NCBI GenBank assembly: GCA_033032865.1
Contig: JAWHQI010000273.1
Coordinates: 2,046,001 to 2,110,000, forward strand
DNA: 64,000 bases
Direction: 5' to 3'
DNA from: Dactylorhiza incarnata
Taxonomy: Eukaryota; Streptophyta; Magnoliopsida; Asparagales; Orchidaceae
A model generated the notes under the pieces. The model was not told the origin of the DNA. It saw only the letters and a program-made list of their open reading frames with translations, and did not search any database. Each line of letters begins with the position of its first letter. Position 1 is the stretch's first letter. Of this stretch, positions 44,881-56,383 are shown piece by piece. Made by a program: the position numbers and the translations under genes.

Positions 44881-46560
44881 GTGTCTACCTTCCTTGTAGC
44901 CCTCATGTTTGCAGCCAAAGGAAGACAATATCGGATTCGGAGTAACCTAAAAGTAGCTCGAGAATGCTACGTGCAAACTGTGAACATGATCACTGACATT
45001 CCACTTCCTAAACTTCCAGTTGAAATCCTTGAAGTTGCTAAGCCTCCAGAAGCTGTGAAAGAGAGTAAGGATCGAGAAGGAGCTCACCTAAATTCTGCCC
45101 AGGTAACCCAAGAGGTCCCCATTGCTGAAGGGGAAGAGAAGAAGCTGATCGCTAATGCGGAGCTATCGGAAGAGGAGAAAGTTCAACTGATCTCCTGTCT
45201 TTTGGAGAACTTGGACGTCTTCGCCTGGTCGGCAGAAGATATGACCGGAGTGGATCCGGATCTTGCTTGCCATCATCTCAATGTCTCCCCCGATTTCAAG
45301 CCAATCAAGCAGAAGAAAAGGGAGGTGGCAACTAAGCTGGCGGTGCATATTAGAGAAGAAGTTGTCAAGCTTCTTAAAGCCAATTTTATTTCTGAAATCC
45401 AATACCCCACCTGGATGTCTAATGTTGTAATGGTGAAAAAATCAGGGGTGAAGTGGCGTATGTGTGTATACTTTACAAAACTCAGTAAAGCGTGCCCCTA
45501 AGATTGCTACCCTCTGCCTCGGATAGATGTTTTAGTAGATTCCGCAGTTTGGTATATAACTTCATGAGCTCTTTAGATGCATTTTCTGGGTACCACCAAA
45601 TTAAAATGCATAAGCCCGACATCCCACATACGTCTTTCATTACGAACGATGAGTGTTATTGTTATCTCGTGATGCCTTTCGGCCTTAAAAATGCGGGTGC
45701 AACGTATCAGAGAATGATGGATACAGTTTTTAAGCATCAGAAAGGGAGAAATATCAAAGTCTACGTCGATGATCTCCTTTTAAAAAAGCAAAACCTTCTC
45801 AATACATTTGAAAGACCTCGTAGAGACGTTCGCTACTCTACAGAGGTTCGAGTTAAAATTGAATCCATTGAAATATGTATTTGGAGCGAATAAAGGGAAG
45901 TTTCTTGAGCATCTCCTCACTCCTGATTGCCTTGCACCAAATCCAGATAAGGTGAAGGCTATTCTAAATATGACCCCTCCTCGTAATCCGAAGGAGGTCC
46001 AACAGCTTGGAGAAAGGTTGGCAGGGCTAAGCCGATTCATTTCCAAATCAGGAGATAAAAGCGCTCCGTTCTTTAAATCGCTCCGGGGAGGATCTAAATT
46101 TGAATGGAACGAAGAAGGCAACAACGCTTTCGAACAGTTAAATATACAGTTAACATCAACCCCTCTTCTCCAAAGTCATCGCGAAGGGGAAATACTGTTC
46201 TTATATTTGGGGGTTGGCCCGGTTGCAGTGAGTTCTGTCCTCGTCCGGGAGGAGAAGAAGAAATAGTTTCTGATTTATTATGTCAGCCACATTTTCAAGG
46301 ATGCGGAAACTAGATATTCAATTTTGAAAAAGATAGCTCTAGCTTTGGTCATGTCATCATGAAGGCTTCACCCTTACTTTCACGCGCATCCTATTCAAGT
46401 AGTCTCAAATCATCTGCTAAGAAGTTTCCTGGAAAAGCCAAATCATTCAGGGAGATTGGCTAAATGGGCTATAGAGCTGAGGGAGCTTGAAATGTCTTAC
46501 GTTCCCAGAAGGGCAACCAAGGCACAAGTTTTGGCAGATTTCCTGGTTGATATAACAGAA
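44881..46560 (+). pseudogene. RT and first RNase H of C
   Basis: N-terminal pre-RT block (DVFAWSAEDMTGVDPDL), RT blocks EEVVKLLKANFISEIQYPTW, VVMVKKSGVKWRMCVYF, LDAFSGYHQIKMH, CYCYLVMPFGLKNAGATYQR and catalytic KVYVDDLLLK (about 45757-45785). A frameshift near 45800 leads into FGANKGKFLEHLL and GLSRFISKSGDKSAPFF. RNase H: GPVAVSSVLVREE, YYVSHIFKDAETRYS, ALALVMSS and KWAIELRELEMSYVPR. Several stops (for example 45500, 45565, 46264). Confidence 0.88.
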
Positions 46561-47062
46561 TCTAGTCCCGAACAGGTTGAAAGATCCCCTTTGGCCTGGA
46601 TTATCTATGTAGATGGAGCCTCAGGTAAAAACTCTGTGGGAGCCGGAGTCGTTCTAATCAGTCCAAATGGCATCAAACTTGAACAGGCTATCAATTTCTT
46701 CTTTCCGGTCACAAACAATCGGGCGGAGTATGAAGCACTCTTGGCCGGTCTGCGACTTGCAAGGGAGCTGGGAATAGAGCATGTGCATGTGAAAACGGAC
46801 TCTCTGGTAATGGCTTCACAAGTTTTGGGGAACTTCGAAACAAGAGAGCCAATGTTGAGAAAATATCTGCTGCTAGCCAAAGAAGAAATTGAGAAGTTCA
46901 AATCGTTCATCATTGAACATATTCCGAGAACGCAGAATGAAGAAGCGAATGAATTATCAAAGTTCGGTCTTCCATCAGGGGGAGTGACCTCTGAACTATT
47001 CCATCCAGCAATGGAAGAAGGGAAACTAATGCAGATTGATCAGCATCCTTCTTGGAAGGATC
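46561..47062 (+). pseudogene. Second (archaeal-type) RNase H of C
   Basis: IIYVDGASGKNSVGAGVVLI, NNRAEYEALLAGLRLAREL, VHVKTDSLVMASQVLG and IPRTQNEEANELSKF show the conserved D, E, D and D residues of an RNase HI fold separate from the pol RNase H. The extra aRNH domain between RNase H and integrase is a known mark of the Tat lineage. This stretch is open and well preserved until the CACTA insertion. Confidence 0.88.
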
Positions 47063-48554
47063 CACTACAAGAAAACAGACTTTTGGCCAGGGCAAATTGC
47101 CCTGGCAAAAAGTCCAAAATCGTGGCTATAGAGTTTTTGCCACGGTCTAGCCACCGGAAAAATTCGTGGCTAAAGATCGCGTGGAGAATGGTTTTTAGCC
47201 ACGAATTAGCCGTGGCAAATAGTATTAGCCACGAAGAAATAATGCCGTGGCTAATACCTAGACTTTTAGCCAGGGTTTTCCCCCCTGGCATAAGCTTCTC
47301 AATTACGTTAAATAGACTATTTGCCACAGCATTTAGCCGTGGCAAAAAATATGACTATTAGCCAGGATTTGAAACCCCGACTAATAGTGAATTAAATATT
47401 TTTAAAAGAATTATTAGCCACGGTTTCAAACCATGACAAATAATAAAATATGTATTTTTTAAAAATACTAAAGCATAAATCTTAATTAGACCAGGTCATA
47501 TGTACAAAGCAAATAACTGACTATTTTTTCTTGCAAAGAAGCTTCTAAATTGTGAGTAGCAACTCATATGTACAAAGAAAACTAAAGATAAACAGTTAAA
47601 AAAATCAATCACAAGAGATAATTTGAGTATCCTCACATCCATATTATTAAAAATTATACCAAATATTGGAAGCACAAAAGCAAATTTATTGACTCGGATC
47701 GACTCATCAAGTAACAGGAAATTATAGGAAACATAAATCTAGCGGGGAAGAGGAATACCTATACGTAAATGTGTTGATGTCATGAAAAGGGAAAACAACA
47801 AATGTTGATTCTTTAACGCCAGTAACAAGAGGATTTACGGATGCTTCTCCGATTTGAGCAATTTTGGAGGGTGATGCATTTCTGCAGAGAGTTGGGAAGA
47901 CGCTGCATTTGTGCTCTCTGAACTACATCTTCGTCATGAGAGATGGTCTCCTTAGGGAGGATCTAGGTTGGAGTGGACTGGAGAGGGCAGAGAGCGGCTT
48001 TCAAGCTGTGATAGATTATGGTAAATGCTCTATTCAGCGAAACTAGGAGGAAGAGCACGCTAGGAGGATAACCTTCTTGAAGAGATCCCGTCGGGAATCA
48101 TCAGAGCCAGGGGAGATACTTTCGGCTAGCTTCAGATCGGCGAGCGAACGCAGGAGGAAATCAGTTCTGGCGAGATTAAGTGATGGGAAGAAGAACCCTA
48201 GTATTCCGCACTCAGCTATCAAGAATGCCGACGAGAAATTTAATGCCATCCCATGTATCCGTTTTCCACGGCAAGGAAAACTAAAGTCAGGGTAAATAAA
48301 AATAATTTATCCTTGTCGTGGCTAATACTAATACTTAGCCACATTTTTTTTGTCGTGGCTAATACTTAAGTATTAGCCACAATTTTTTCCTTGACGTGGC
48401 TAATACTTAAGTATTAGCCACGATTTTTGCAACCCTGGCGAAAACTTAATTATTAGCCACAGTTTTTGCAATCGTGGCTAATACTAGTGTATTAGCCACG
48501 GTTTTTGAACCCTGGCAAAAAAATGTGTAGCTAATACTCAATTTTCTAGTAGTG
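47063..48554. mobile_element. Non-autonomous CACTA (En/Spm) transposon, 1492 bp
   Basis: Left end CACTACAAGAAAAC and right end ATTTTCTAGTAGTG (reverse complement CACTACTAGAAAAT) flanked by the 3-bp duplication ATC (47060-47062 and 48555-48557). Both subterminal regions (47085-47440, 48310-48540) are packed with TTAGCCACG/CGTGGCTAA motifs in both orientations, often as TGGCTAATACTTAAGTATTA palindromes, the transposase-binding pattern of this superfamily. No transposase. It cuts C's pol between aRNH and integrase. Confidence 0.95.
48043..48249 (-). CDS. Small ORF in the CACTA element, possible captured exon
   Basis: 68 codons starting MALNFSSAFLIAECGILGFF, with a higher GC content and a different base pattern from the CACTA ends. 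The plus strand also carries a codon-like run nearby (47864-48046). I recognise no family. It could be a host gene fragment carried by the transposon or chance. Confidence 0.25.
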   Translation of the reverse strand: MALNFSSAFLIAECGILGFFFPSLNLARTDFLLRSLADLKLAESISPGSDDSRRDLFKKVILLACSSS

Positions 48555-49800
48555 ATCCCTACGAGCTGTACTTTTCAAAAGGGGAATTCCATCCATCCAT
48601 CAAGGATAGAAGAAGATTCAGAAGAAAGGCAGCTTACTATTGCTTGGTGGCGGGAGTCTTGTACAGGAAGACTCTCATTTCTCCTTTGGCATGATGCGTT
48701 TCGGAAGAAGAAGTTCCAATCATACTCCAGTAGGTACATTCAGAAGAATGCGGTAGCCATTCTGGGGCAAAGACTTTGGAGAAGAGAATCCCGAGGCAGG
48801 GATATTTTTGGCCAACCATGAGGAAAGATGCCTAGGCATTCACTAAATGATGTGTTCAGTGTCAGAAGTTTGCTCTGCTTCAACATCTACCTGCTCAGAC
48901 ACTTAGATCAATAACAAAGCCTTGGCCGTTTTTAGTTTGGGGAATGGATCTCATCGGACATTTTCCGATGGCTAGTGGCCAACATCGATTCATAATCATC
49001 ATGATCGATTATTTAAGCAAGTGGATTAAGGCGAAAGCATTGGCAAAAACTACAACACAGGTTATTTGAATTTTATCTGGGGAGAAATCATATGTCGGCA
49101 TGGAGTTCTATTGGCAATCATTACCGACAATGGTCCCCAGTTCAACAACTCAGAAATGATCAACTTCTACGACCAGGTTGGCATTGAACTTCGGTTCTCT
49201 TCGGTACATCATCACAGGAGTAATGGTCAGGTGGAAGCAGCAAATAATCAAATCTGATATCTTCTGATGTAGAGAGTTTTGAATCAAAAAGGGAACTGGG
49301 CAGAACAACTTCCTTCCATCCTCTGGACTCTCTGGACTACACCATCTTCAGCCACGGGGGAAACACCATTCAAATTATCTCATGGCTCAGAGGCAGTCAT
49401 TCCCATAGAATTTGAAGTGGTCAGTCCCAGAGTTATGTATGCAAAGCAAGGAGGTGAAGCGTGGATAGAATCCAATGATGAAGGGATTAAATATAGCCTG
49501 TATCTAATCGAAGAGCTTCAAGATGAAGCTATGATTAGGCATGATGAAGTGAAAAGAAGAATGGCAAAATATTTTGACAGGAATGTCAGAATTAAGCAAT
49601 TCGTGGTTGGTGATATCGTGTTAAAGAAAGTAGATGCTGCAGCCAGGACAGGCACGGTTGGAAAACTGAATCCTAACTGTGCAGGGACGTTCATCATCAA
49701 AGAAGTATTGAAAAATGGGGCTTACCACCTTTAGACAAGTGATGGAGAAGACATCTCACGCACCTGGAGCGGTGACGATCTCAAACGTTTCTATCCTTAA
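48555..49800 (+). pseudogene. Integrase of C
   Basis: Starts KDPYELYFSKGEF right after the CACTA element. Zinc-binding region EEVPIILQ...HSGAKTLEKRI...CVQCQKFA (HHCC in order), core blocks VWGMDLIGHFPMASG, IIMIDYLSKWIKAKAL, LAIITDNGPQFNNSEM and HRSNGQVEAANNQI, then C-terminal GNWAEQLPSILWTLWTTPSS, ATGETPFKLSHGSEAV and VGDIVLKKVDAAA. Several stops and one frameshift (49060 region). No chromodomain, as expected for Tat. Confidence 0.88.
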
Positions 49801-51866
49801 ATGTTCTTTCATTACTTGCATTTTTTGGATATTCAATAAAAAGCCCTATACTGACACTTTTCCTTGTCTGGTGACTTTTTACATTTCTTGTATCCCTCAC
49901 TAGATCTTGGAGACATCGCCAAGTTCTGCTTGAACCCCCTCAAATTGTAGTCATTAGCGTAAAACCGTGAAGATCACGTGTAACGAGGAGTTTTCGCACA
50001 CGTGTAGTGGAAGCTTGTCAATTCCCGTGCGGTGGTCTTCAGAATCTTGGATCCCGGCCGGTATCTAACACACCTCTGCATCAAGGGAGGTCCAGGTGTC
50101 TGTTAGCTCTATCGTTCCCCGAAAGGGATATAGTTACAGTTTTGATGACCTTTCTGAGGAAAGCAATGTCGGTAAAGCCCCCGCGGCATAACCACACCTG
50201 CCCAACTGATCATCTTAGCCTGTGACCATCGAATACTCCTAAAGGAACTCTCGAGCGGAGCCTATAGGGGGCCCACAACTGAGTTGATCTCTCTGAGGAA
50301 AGCAATGTTCGTCGCCTAGGCCCACCTGCCGAATTGATCAACTCGGCTTGTAACCCTAGGCTAGAGAGCAGTTGAATTATCGAAATCTCTACAGCTCTTA
50401 TGTCCACTTGAGGAAAGCAATGTTGCTAGCTAAGTGCGCTTGCCCACTTGGTCATTTGAGCCTGTAATCATTTTACGTCTTTACAGGAAGTTATTCCTTC
50501 TCTTATGGTCCTGTAAGACCATTCAGGAGAAAAGCAGGATTTAACAGGTATCTTAAATACCGGATGGTTTGACCTATTAAACCGACCGTCTTGGGATAAG
50601 CAGGTGTAACAGCAGCATGATATAGGTTTTAAGACCAGGCGGTCTAACTCATTAAGCCGCGCGGCTTGAATAAATAGCAGCTTAATATACTAACCGATTG
50701 GTTAGAATAAATCTAGCCGTAAAAGCTAGAAAATAGGTTATTATAGAATGATATAAGGCAGTGATTCTAACAGGGTATCAATCATAATATTGACCAATCG
50801 GTTTCCTCAGTCAGTTTATAATTAATTCTATCAGCCTTGTGGACATTAATACTATTCGCTCGGTTGGAATCAAGCCATCCACAAGGAATTGACCATGGGT
50901 TATTCTTGTAAGAATGAATATTACTCAATGACTAATTATTGGTCGCCCGGATTGTATGCTGATCGCGCGAGCTTACCGATTGTTGCTTATACTTGCGAGA
51001 ATGTTTAAAATTTTAGAAAAGCAATTCAAGTTATTGGTTGCGCGGATTGTATACTGACCGCGCGAGCTTACTGATTGTTGCTTATACTTATGAAAATGTT
51101 TCAAGCTTCAGAAAGAGGAAAATTTCCATTTATTAGTCGCCTGGATTATGCGATGACCGCGCGACTTATTGACTATTCTCTTTACATATGCCATTCTATC
51201 AGGGAATTGCTAATAATATCTAAGTATTTGGGTTTTATATAAGTAGCCACACGAGTCAAGAAGTAATCGCGCGACTTGATATTGCTATCTCAAATCCTTG
51301 TGGAATATGAGTCATTAATCGCCCAGGATATATCCAAACCGCACAACTCACGATTGGGATTCATCTATTATGACTAGCTGCTTAGAGTTGTGGTCTTCAT
51401 CCGATTAACTCGCTGGGTCTATTCATTTGAGATTCTGAAGAGCCCAAACTTCTATCCGCTCGGATTATATTTTAAGCCACACTACTAATGATCAAGATTT
51501 GTTATGACTGGTGGTTTCTGGCTATGATTAATTCACTGTGTCAAGATTGAATTTAGAGATAAACCGTCCGAGTAGCATTCATAACATTTGGGCAGCTCTT
51601 TACTTGAAATTCTCAGTACTCAAACTTTTGACCGCTCGGGTTGATATTAAACCGCACGACTTAATTCCAAAGAACTTGCAGTTTGAAGGAAATAAAAGAT
51701 CACAACAATCACAAGTAAGTCGCAAAAGATAGACAGCCGAACAGGTAATGTCTTTCATTCATTCTCAAAATATATATTCACGTCATTCAGACCGATCGGC
51801 TAACAAAATCAAGCCGTCAGTTATACAAAAGAAAATTCCAAAAATAACAAAACACTATTCGCCCGA
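49801..51866. other. Post-pol non-coding region of C
   Basis: No coding signal. It contains repeats of TGAGGAAAGCAATGTT with CACCTGCCC-like followers at 50155-50450. From about 50590 come many diverged units with a GACCGCGCGACTT or GCCGCGCGGCTT core, for example TGATCGCGCGAGCTTACCGA (50960) and TGACCGCGCGAGCTTACTGA (51054). Such repeats after pol are common in Tat elements. Confidence 0.7.
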
Positions 51867-53729
51867 TCATAGACTTTTCGCCATGGGAGAGCTTGAATCT
51901 CCTCCACCTTCAATGTCGACATCGGGCGAATAACCTCCACTGGCCGATGAGGAGCTTGACGAACTGCAGTTTGAGCCTTCACCATTCAGGTCCCCAACCC
52001 GATCAGCCTCATCTCCGGAGGTATCAGTTTCGGAAGATGAACCCTCTCCATCATTAGCAGCGGCCTCATCATCAGCAACGGCCTCTTAATCTGAGGCAGT
52101 TTCATTAACCGCAGCGGTTTCATTATCCGTGGCAGTTTCATTCTCATCGTCGTCGTCCCCTTCCGAGCTGCTGACCTTCTATTTTCCTTTTTCTTTTCGG
52201 CCAATGTCATCTAATTTCTTCTTCAAGGAAGGATACACATCCGAGAAGTAGAAATCTTCGATTCCCGCTGACAGACCGTCGCGACTTCTCAAAATGTTCA
52301 AGGTGGCATCAATCCCCTTGGCGACATGACGGAAGACTTCGTCTTGGAAGACTGGATTTTTTATATTATATTGCTTTTGAAAAAAGAGAAAAGGGTTAGA
52401 CCGCAGGGTATGAGGAAAACAGACCGCACAAATATTCATTAGATAACTTACCGCCGCAGCTTCCTTTAACCGCGCGATCTCTTCAGCCTGCTCAACATTT
52501 TTATTTTCCAAATATGTATGGGCTGAAATTAGCTTCTTGTACGATAAGCCCATGAAGTGATTAGCCGCAAAGCCCCATGCGCACGCTTGTGCGGCCAGTC
52601 TGGAGAGCTCCTAATCCAGAACTTTCCATATCTTTTTCAGCATCTTCCGACCATACATAGCAGCACCGACGGCTAATGCATGGCGGCTAATTTTTTCGCT
52701 CCCCCGGTGCGGGAGCGTAGTTGACACCTGCACGCAGTCGTCATTCGGATGCCAGCGAATGGTCGGGTTGCCCCACAAATCTCTTGGATTACTGCAGGAA
52801 TGGAGAAGCTCGAATTCGCCTGAAGAGGCCGAGCCATCCACCTCGGAATACCGCGGCTTGCTCTTCCTTTGCCGCTTCTCCCTTTGAGTCAGAACCGGAC
52901 CGGCCGGGCTGACTGGATTATTCTTTGGGACGATGACAGCAGTTGCAAAGCAAGGTCAAAAGTTTAATTAGACAGGTCGCGTGGTCACAAAATAACGAGT
53001 TGTGAGAAACTTACTGTCTTTGGGTCGGATATCCTCCAACTCTGAGAACAGCGGGTTGTAATAGTTTACATCAAGCCGCTCATTCTCAAGGAACTTAAAG
53101 GTCTCCAGCTCGATTTTTCCATTATCAGCTGGTCGGAAGGCCGCCTCATCCTGCACCTATGGGTTGACCTGCAACAGCCCGAGCTAGCCCTCGAAGATTA
53201 TATACCTCTCCGACCAGCTCGTGAACTTATTCGCCAAGTTGACAACTTTCATCCCCCTGCACCCAAAGTAAAGGTGTCCTCTGAAAATTTATGTTCCGAC
53301 GTCTGGGATAGACAACACGGAGAAAAACTTCCTAACCAAGTCGATGGAGAATCAGACTCCTTCAGACCGCAAATAGGAGATGAAGTTGTAGATGGAGGCG
53401 ATTGAATTCGGTGGGATCTGTCCAGGCACAACTCCATAATGGTCGAAAATTGCTATAACTTCAAGTGGCGGCGGAATCCTGACGCCATTTTCGAAGTGGT
53501 CGATGGGTTCAGCGATTTGGGTGGAAGAAGAGGAGTTAATCCGCTCATCGCATAGCGGAAGCCACATGAGCAAATGATTTCGGGCCATATGTCTTTTAAT
53601 GAAGTCGTCTAACTCGGCCTGAGTTAAGCGGCATTCTTTATGATCAACAAAGTGGAAGGCAGAAGACGCATCAGTCTTGATGGCTTGAACTTTGTCAGAC
53701 TGCTTCGACTTGGACTTATCCCGCGCCAT
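51867..53729 (-). pseudogene. Antisense ORF of C (gypsy-type transposase_28-like)
   Basis: Minus-strand gene opposite to pol. Starts MARDKSKSKQSDK at 53729. The block VRIPPPLEVIAIFDHYGVVP...PNSIASIYNFISYLR matches the domain listed as putative gypsy-type transposon (PF04195). Later segments: AAFRPADNGKIELETFKFLE, FELLHSCSNPRDLWGNPTIR, LAVGAAMYGRKMLKKIWKVL, a helix EQAEEIARLKEAAA and an acidic serine-rich tail ending at 51867. Two intron-like gaps with GTAAGT donors separate segments. At least four in-frame stops. Its role in Tat elements is unknown. Confidence 0.75.
52374..52451 (-). other. Probable 78-nt intron in the antisense ORF
   Basis: Donor GCG|GTAAGTTATC at 52451; acceptor CTCTTTTTTCAAAAG|CAATATAA ending at 52374 with a pyrimidine tract. 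Phase 0 on both sides, so the coiled-coil frame (RLKEAAA) joins QYNIKNPVFQDEVFRHV. A second GTAAGT donor is at 53014, with a plausible acceptor near 52920. Confidence 0.6.
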
Positions 53730-54417
53730 TTGGAAATCGATGAATGAATCTCCGGAATGGCTACAACTTATAGAGCCAATGATCTGCATATAGTAAAACT
53801 GTACTGCGGCCATATACTCTAGCCGCGCGGTAAATAACCTACATGGATAGTTTTATAGAAGAAAGCCACAAACTATATACATAAGTCGTACGGCGTGCAG
53901 ATATCATAAATATTCTAAGTATCACACAACAGAAATTAATGGTTTGCATATACCCAAGTCAAGCCGCGACTGAGCTCACATAACCGCGCGACCTTCTGTC
54001 AGCAGAACAAACACAGCAGAAAACAACTTCGCTAAAGTCATGAGACCAGATCGCGCGGTCTGCAACCTGCATAAATCATATTATTCTACAAGTACCAAAC
54101 CACAAACAACAATTTAAGCCGCACGTCTTAAAGATCAGTTCAAGGGCATAAAAAAATATTCTAAGTGCTCAAAGGCAGAAACCGTAAGAAAATAACAACA
54201 AGCCGCACAGCTTGTAAATATCCAAACGTTCTTAACACTCCAAGGCAGTAATCATGAATTCGCAGATCAATTCACACGGTCTACAGAACAATTCAGATAT
54301 CACAAATATCATAAGACATTAAAATAAGCAGTCAATGCCTAAGTTGTCCAAAGGACCGAATAAAAGAATATTATTACAGACATTGTTCTTAAAAAATAAG
54401 TTCATAGCTGACGGTGG
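53730..54417. other. Upstream region of the antisense ORF, end of visible C
   Basis: No ORF. Repeated AAGCCGCACGTCTTAAAGAT-like units at about 60-100 bp spacing. It ends at GGTGG, where F starts. Confidence 0.5.
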
Positions 54418-55842
54418 TGTAAGACCCCATTTTTTTTCTTTCAAAACTCCGAGTCTAATGCCCAGAACCGCCGCTTTGCGGTGACACCCTCACTCGAGAA
54501 GGTCGCCACTATAAAACGTCGATCCTGTCGGCCATATCGATCACAGAAGAAGAAAAGTATATTTGAACATATAGAAAAGCTCAATTCCACGTCACAGGAA
54601 ATATATAAAACCATAAATGGTAAATGTCCACAGAGAGTAACTGAAATTAAAAGATAACAATAATAAAGGGCTCATGCTCTGTACATCATATCCTCACTAC
54701 AAGGTCACTCGCGGAAGCTAACTACCAATCACTGACTGATCCTAAATCTGGTGCTCCTGTACTAGACTGGCCCGCCTCCGTCTGCACCGACCTCTGGTGC
54801 TGCAGCATTTCCTCGGTCCCCTAAAATGATAAGGTCCACCGACCGTTAGTCAAAAGACTAAGCCAATCCCCCACACCTCCCCCGGTGACTCCTAGGCACC
54901 GTGCGGGAAGGGTGAAGCGTAGGACAACAAGGGGTATAACAATAACACGTGACAGGGGTACAGGGAATGTCTACACTACACACGTATATATATATAATTG
55001 AAGCAGTAAAAGAGCATAGTAAGAGCAGGTAAAGAATAAGTAAAGTGCAGTAAGTAAGGACATGTGAATAATAGAAAAGTAACCATTGATTTACAGGAAT
55101 ATGCCCATACAAACCTATAGACCATGGGGTCGTTTAGCAAGGACTATCGTATAAGAAGTCCCATAACCGACTTATACGATAGGGGTAGGGGTTGAAATGC
55201 AATGTTGATTCTATGACATGCAAGGTCATGGAGTTTATGCTATGTTCACACAAGTGCAACTCACACACTACGACTCTGCGCATAGACCTTTAGTTCCCCC
55301 TTTTTGGAGCTAGCAAGACTCCCAGGATACTCCCGTAGTGGCAAACGGAAGCGGTGGGTTGGGCCTCGCCTACCTCTAGGTTGGTATTCACACTACCTAA
55401 CCTATAACCATCGTACGCCTCATCGCTAAGAACACAACAACGAAGCATCTGCATACTCTTACTGGCTGGACAACCAGATTTTCATGGCTAAGTGCAAATT
55501 CCACACTTGCCGAGTCAACGTATTGACGTCGGTGTGAATGACCGTCCAATACCGAAGACCCACCACCTTTATGCACATGCAAACATGTTTACCATCTTTC
55601 TCTGAGCCATAAGCTCACCGGCTAATTCTCCCGGCACAACAAACATTACTGAGCCACAAGCTCACCAGACTAACTAGTCTGCTGCTTCAACTACCGAGCC
55701 TACCGCTCGTACAACCAAACCAACTAACCTCCCGTAACTACGAGGTATGGGTGTGTGTATTGTTAAGTTAATCTTGTACAACATATTATTCCTACAGTTT
55801 ATGGTTAACCTTGGACTTCCCAAGGATTACCCTGTAAGGGGC
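54418..55842. mobile_element. F: LTR-like sequence, left part
   Basis: Begins TGTAAGACCCCATTTTTTTT abruptly after C's repeats. Its composition and plus-strand layout (tandem CTCACCGGCTAA / CTCACCAGACTAA segments near 55610-55670, TA-rich stretch near 54985) resemble the long TGTAACACCC-type chromovirus LTR at 1564-3676, but without sequence identity I can see. Orientation is uncertain. The ORFs at 54858-55582 have no family signal. Interrupted by E. Confidence 0.45.
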
Positions 55843-55847
55843 TCGAT
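55843..55847. other. Target-site duplication of E (left copy)
   Basis: TCGAT, identical to 63913-63917 on the other side of E. Confidence 0.93.
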
Positions 55848-56023
55848 TGTTGGAGTTACCATTGTGATCTAGAAGTGGTCAAACATGTAATGTCACTGCC
55901 AACGCGATATGAGCCTGCAGGGTCGCACATAAGAGCATGTGGAGAAGTTGGAAGATTGACTATGTTGGTAAAGGTTACCAATCACCATATAGAATGGGGG
56001 AAGTCCAGCAAATGTTGCTGTCT

Positions 56024-56315
56024 GAATTCGTCGGGTTTACACGGATAGAATTCGTCGGATTCGTCGGGATTCGTCGGATTGTCCCGTGAAAACTCGATGA
56101 ATTATTACAGAGTCCCTTTACTCGGCAAGTGTTGCCGTCTGATCGTATTCGTCGGATTCGTCGGGTTGTTCCGTGGAATCTCGACGAATTATCACAGAGA
56201 GCATTAACTCGGCAAATGTTGCCGTCTGATGTGATTCGTCGGAATTCGTCGGATTGTCACGTGAAAACTCGACAAATGCTGTTCCGTGGAATCCCGACGA
56301 ATTGTAATAGAAGCC
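56024..56315. repeat. TTCGTCGGA array in U3 of E
   Basis: Many copies of ATTCGTCGGGATTCGTCGGA plus TCGACGAATT, arranged in roughly 85-90 bp higher-order units that also carry GCCGTCTGATC and TGTTCCGTGGAAT. The 3' LTR copy (63104-63395) has one extra ATTCGTCGGG. Confidence 0.9.
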
Positions 56316-56374
56316 CCTATTCTGCTGGGTGGTCTGCGGATAGCGATTCTTCTTGAAGCTGTTTATCCTTTGGG

Positions 56375-56383
56375 TATAAATAG
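56375..56383 (+). promoter_or_regulatory. TATA box of E's 5' LTR
   Basis: TATAAATAG in GGGTATAAATAGGAATTC, 60 bp after the dyad array. Conserved at 63465-63473 and, in the diverged copy, near 62-73 on the minus strand. Confidence 0.75.

Larger units (their letters stand above)
50560..54310. repeat. Dispersed CCGCGCGG-type dyads in C's 3' region
   Basis: Dozens of degenerate CCGCGCGGTC / ACCGCACGACTT cores spaced roughly 50-100 bp on both sides of, and also within, the antisense ORF region. Analogous in style to the CG dyads of the copia elements, but a different sequence. Confidence 0.6.
31988..54417 (+). mobile_element. Element C: Tat-lineage gypsy (split by D and a CACTA element)
   Basis: Order: 5' LTR 31988-32539, PBS region (split by D), gag, protease, RT, RNase H, second archaeal-type RNase H, [CACTA], integrase, then a long non-coding 3' region with an antisense ORF. 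This order, with two RNase H domains and an antisense ORF after pol, is diagnostic of the Tat/Ogre/Retand group. The 3' LTR is not in the window. C interrupts A's env-like region; the 5 bases before the LTR are TAGCA. Confidence 0.88.

Noticed and set aside
51867..53729. Independent host gene with introns
   Set aside because: Its PF04195-like block and position after a Tat integrase match the antisense ORF known from that lineage, and it carries several in-frame stops.
54858..55582. ORFs in F as small genes
   Set aside because: No homology recognised, tyrosine/cysteine-rich composition from AT-rich repeats, and the region looks like LTR sequence.
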